Positions 34,205 to 35,682 of a stretch of DNA of 35,682 nt are shown one piece after another (the first letter of the stretch is position 1; every line of letters begins with the position of its first letter). Location: assembly GCA_026225295.1 (NCBI GenBank), contig JAMFSN010000054.1, forward strand, positions 1-35,682, read 5' to 3'. The DNA comes from Frankia alni (GTDB lineage: Bacteria > Actinomycetota > Actinomycetes > Frankiales > Frankiaceae). The notes below the pieces were generated by a model, which had not been told where the DNA came from, searched no databases, and saw only the letters and a program-made list of their open reading frames with translations. Made by a program: the position numbers and the translations under genes.

Positions 34205-34639
34205 CATCGTCAGCCATGAGTACCGCTACGCCGACAACCTCGCGACAAACAACTCCGAGTACTACGTGGCCTCCCGCGACGAGGACTTCCTCGGCGACGA
34301 TCCGCACGGCTCCTGGCCCAGGGGCGTGGCTCTTCTCGATGAGGCAATAGCCGGGCTGGACAGCCTCGACACGACGATCAGCTTCCTTCTCCCGCTGCCC
34401 GCCCGAGACGTACTACTCGTCCGCGTCTTCAAGCCGCCGTGCACACCTGGGACGTCTCACGCGCAATCGGTTTCGATGATCGAATCGACGAGCGCCTCGC
34501 CATGCTGACCTACCCACCGTTGGAACGGCTGATCCAAGTGCCGGCCACCCAGGCGTTCTTCGCGCCCCCGCAGGACACCCTCCCGAGCACGGCAACGCCT
34601 CAAGATCGCCTGCTGCACCTGGCAGGCCGCAGACCCTAA
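34205..34639 (+). pseudogene. Maleylpyruvate-isomerase/TIGR03086-family gene, C-terminal relic
   Basis: The frame from about 34205 reads [54 protein letters not shown]. After a one-base shift near 34432 it continues VHTWDVSRAIGFDDRIDERL to HLAGRRP and TAA. This matches the C-terminal part of mycothiol-dependent maleylpyruvate isomerase/TIGR03086 metal-binding proteins, where HTWD and a final LLxLxGRxP are typical. The N-terminus is missing, replaced by the ISL3 remnant. Confidence 0.6.
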
Positions 34640-34692
34640 GGCGAGCTAGGCTCCAGCTCGCACACACCGACGAAGATCGACTCTCAACCCGG

Positions 34693-34960
34693 GTGGATCA
34701 CTTCTCGGGGTCCGGCCACTGCAAATTCCCCAACAAGTCCGACGCCCTGCTGGAGACCCGCGGCTCGTTGACTGCACGGTCCGTCGCGTCGGCCCCGACC
34801 GCCTCAGCGGCCCTGCTCACGCTCCTCGACAGCGACCTGCTCGTCGACCGCCTCACCATTGGCGGGCACCATCCTCGAGACCGGCACCGACTCCTACCGC
34901 CTCGCCCACACTCGCGCACGAGCCGCCGACCGCGCCGGACCGCCCGCCCTCGCTGGCCCG
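34693..34960 (+). pseudogene. Possible IS21 IstB-like C-terminal relic
   Basis: One frame has SAALLTLLDSDLLVDRLT and a shifted frame has GTILETGTDSYRLAHTRARA. Together they resemble the DRLxxxAxxLxxxGDSYRL ending of IstB-type ATPases of IS21 elements. No Walker motifs are visible. Weak evidence. Confidence 0.25.
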
Positions 34961-35116
34961 TGGGCTATCCCTGTTCCCCAGGCCGGCAGGTCCGCAGGGT
35001 GACCGGCACATCGAGCAGATCGCTACCGAACCAAGCGCACCGTTCGAGATCAATAACGTCGATCACGACACCGGCGAGCCGGACACTCATCCGACCGGTA
35101 CCTCCTCGGCGGGGAC

Positions 35117-35163
35117 GGGACTGTCAATTGAACGGCTCTGTCGCAGATTCAATTGACAGTCCC
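35117..35163. repeat. Perfect 16-bp inverted repeat with 15-bp loop
   Basis: GGGACTGTCAATTGAA (35117-35132), loop CGGCTCTGTCGCAGA, and TTCAATTGACAGTCCC (35148-35163). The arms are AT-rich compared with the region. There is no T-run for a terminator; the loop GGCTCTGTCGCA resembles the ends of some IS6-type elements. It lies 10 bp before the DUF1345 relic, so it may mark an IS scar. Confidence 0.7.
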
Positions 35164-35173
35164 CCGGCTGTAG

Positions 35174-35335
35174 TACTACCTGGCGTTCACGATCGGAATG
35201 ACGTTTCGGGTCAGCGATACCGACCCCACCGCCCACGACGTCCGGGCGACCGCGTTGCGGCACGCGCTGCTGTCCTACCTGTTCGGCGCTGTCATTGTCG
35301 CGGTAACGATCAATCTGGTGGGGCAGCAAGGGTAG
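35174..35335 (+). pseudogene. DUF1345 family membrane protein, C-terminal relic
   Basis: From TAC 35174 the frame reads [49 protein letters not shown] and QQG, then TAG at 35333. This matches the end of DUF1345 membrane proteins, where '[13 protein letters not shown]' and a final helix with 'LFGAVI..VTINL' are typical. The upstream 130-150 residues are missing, and a stop codon and the inverted repeat precede it. Not functional. Confidence 0.6.
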
Positions 35336-35377
35336 ATACGTGGCCTTGAAGCGTACGCCTGCGAACGGGGCCATATT

Positions 35378-35682
35378 TCAGTTTGTGTCGTGTGGCCAGA
35401 TCGCGCTCAGTACACGGTCTGGCCAGTCGTCGGGGATGCCGTCGATCGTGAGGTAGCGGCCGTAGAAGGAGCCGATGAGCATGCTGGTGAGCGCGTCGAG
35501 ATCAGCGGACTTCACGAGGTCGCTGGCAGCGAGCGCCTGCCGGAGCAGCGCCCGTCGCGGTTCGACGAGGCGCGTCTTGAAGAGCTCGAGCAGTTCGGGG
35601 TGGCGTTCCTCTTCGGTGAGCAGTGAGCCGAGGATCGCCAGGGCGGGGACGGCCCGCAGGTTGTGGAGGAAGTTCTCCAGGA
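35378..35682 (-). CDS. TetR-family regulator, C-terminal part (5' end outside window)
   Basis: On the minus strand the frame from the window edge reads LENFLHNLRAVPALAILGSL, LTEEERHPELLELFKTRLVE, PRRALLRQALAASDLVKSAD and SMLIGSFYGRYLTIDGIP, to a TGA at 35378-35380. The PRR and GxxYxRYL segments fit the C-terminal ligand/dimer domain of TetR repressors of the TetR_C_11 type. The DNA-binding N-terminus lies beyond the window, so the target is unknown. Confidence 0.7.
   Translation of the reverse strand, partial: LENFLHNLRAVPALAILGSLLTEEERHPELLELFKTRLVEPRRALLRQALAASDLVKSADLDALTSMLIGSFYGRYLTIDGIPDDWPDRVLSAIWPHDTN

Noticed and set aside
34693-35349. 218-residue plus-strand ORF
   Set aside because: It crosses several relics in different frames and the 16-bp inverted repeat; composition is not protein-like.

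Overview
The window is very GC-rich (roughly 70% or more by eye) with actinobacterial gene content: an actinobacterial-type tad pilus cluster, ftsEX, an S41 protease, smpB and ssrA in order, an actinobacterial nitrate/nitrite-type regulator with a HemD-like N-terminus, and remnants of a mycothiol-dependent isomerase family. It fits a Frankineae/Nakamurella-like actinobacterium, but the exact order cannot be read from the sequence. The product contains coding evidence on both strands; GTG starts and short or overlapping spacers are common.

Positions 1-5065: a 5'-truncated protein ending in a helix-hairpin-helix-like domain, a translationally coupled ATP-grasp/PHP gene pair, and a double-PAS protein whose histidine-kinase H-box has Arg in place of the phospho-accepting His and which lacks an ATPase domain. 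A 0.7 kb non-coding stretch follows. Positions 5066-9858: a compact tad locus (TadA ATPase, TadB and TadC platform proteins, a Flp-like pilin, three TadE/TadG-type pseudopilins), without a prepilin peptidase. Positions 9922-16757: a Fic AMP-transferase, prfB (RF2), a Tat-exported lipoprotein related to M28 peptidases, a DUF885 hydrolase, an RBBP9-type hydrolase and a DUF4865 protein. Positions 16783-18874: a HemD-derived OmpR-type regulator with much of its enzyme domain missing, uroporphyrinogen-III methyltransferase and a small zinc-ribbon membrane protein. Positions 19304-24936: ftsE, ftsX, an S41 protease, smpB, a THUMP-like methyltransferase, a UVR-motif protein and ssrA (tmRNA), i.e. divisome control and ribosome rescue.

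From about 24935 to the end the window is accessory DNA. A serine-recombinase module abuts the 3' end of ssrA, and its recombinase reading frame runs about 70 codons antisense into the tmRNA gene. Its other side is a recombinase-domain fragment fused to a broken NmrA-like gene, next to a frameshifted TetR relic. Then comes a small intact unit: a lactonase-like phosphotriesterase-family protein and a carboxymuconolactone-decarboxylase-like protein, divergent from a CGNR-type regulator, with a pair of palindromes between them that look like its operator. A chloramphenicol-phosphotransferase-like kinase, a long imperfect stem-loop beside a 23-codon ORF, and a phytanoyl-CoA dioxygenase-like protein follow. 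The last 2.5 kb is a graveyard: an ISL3-family transposase with several frameshifts, a truncated maleylpyruvate-isomerase-family gene, a possible IstB-like relic, a perfect 16-bp inverted repeat, a DUF1345 C-terminal relic and the C-terminal part of a TetR regulator cut by the window end.

The strongest candidates for something new are the CGNR/palindrome/lactonase unit, the recombinase-tmRNA antisense overlap, the PAS pseudo-kinase, the HemD-deleted regulator and the structured element at 31552-31643. None can be called a new system from sequence alone.
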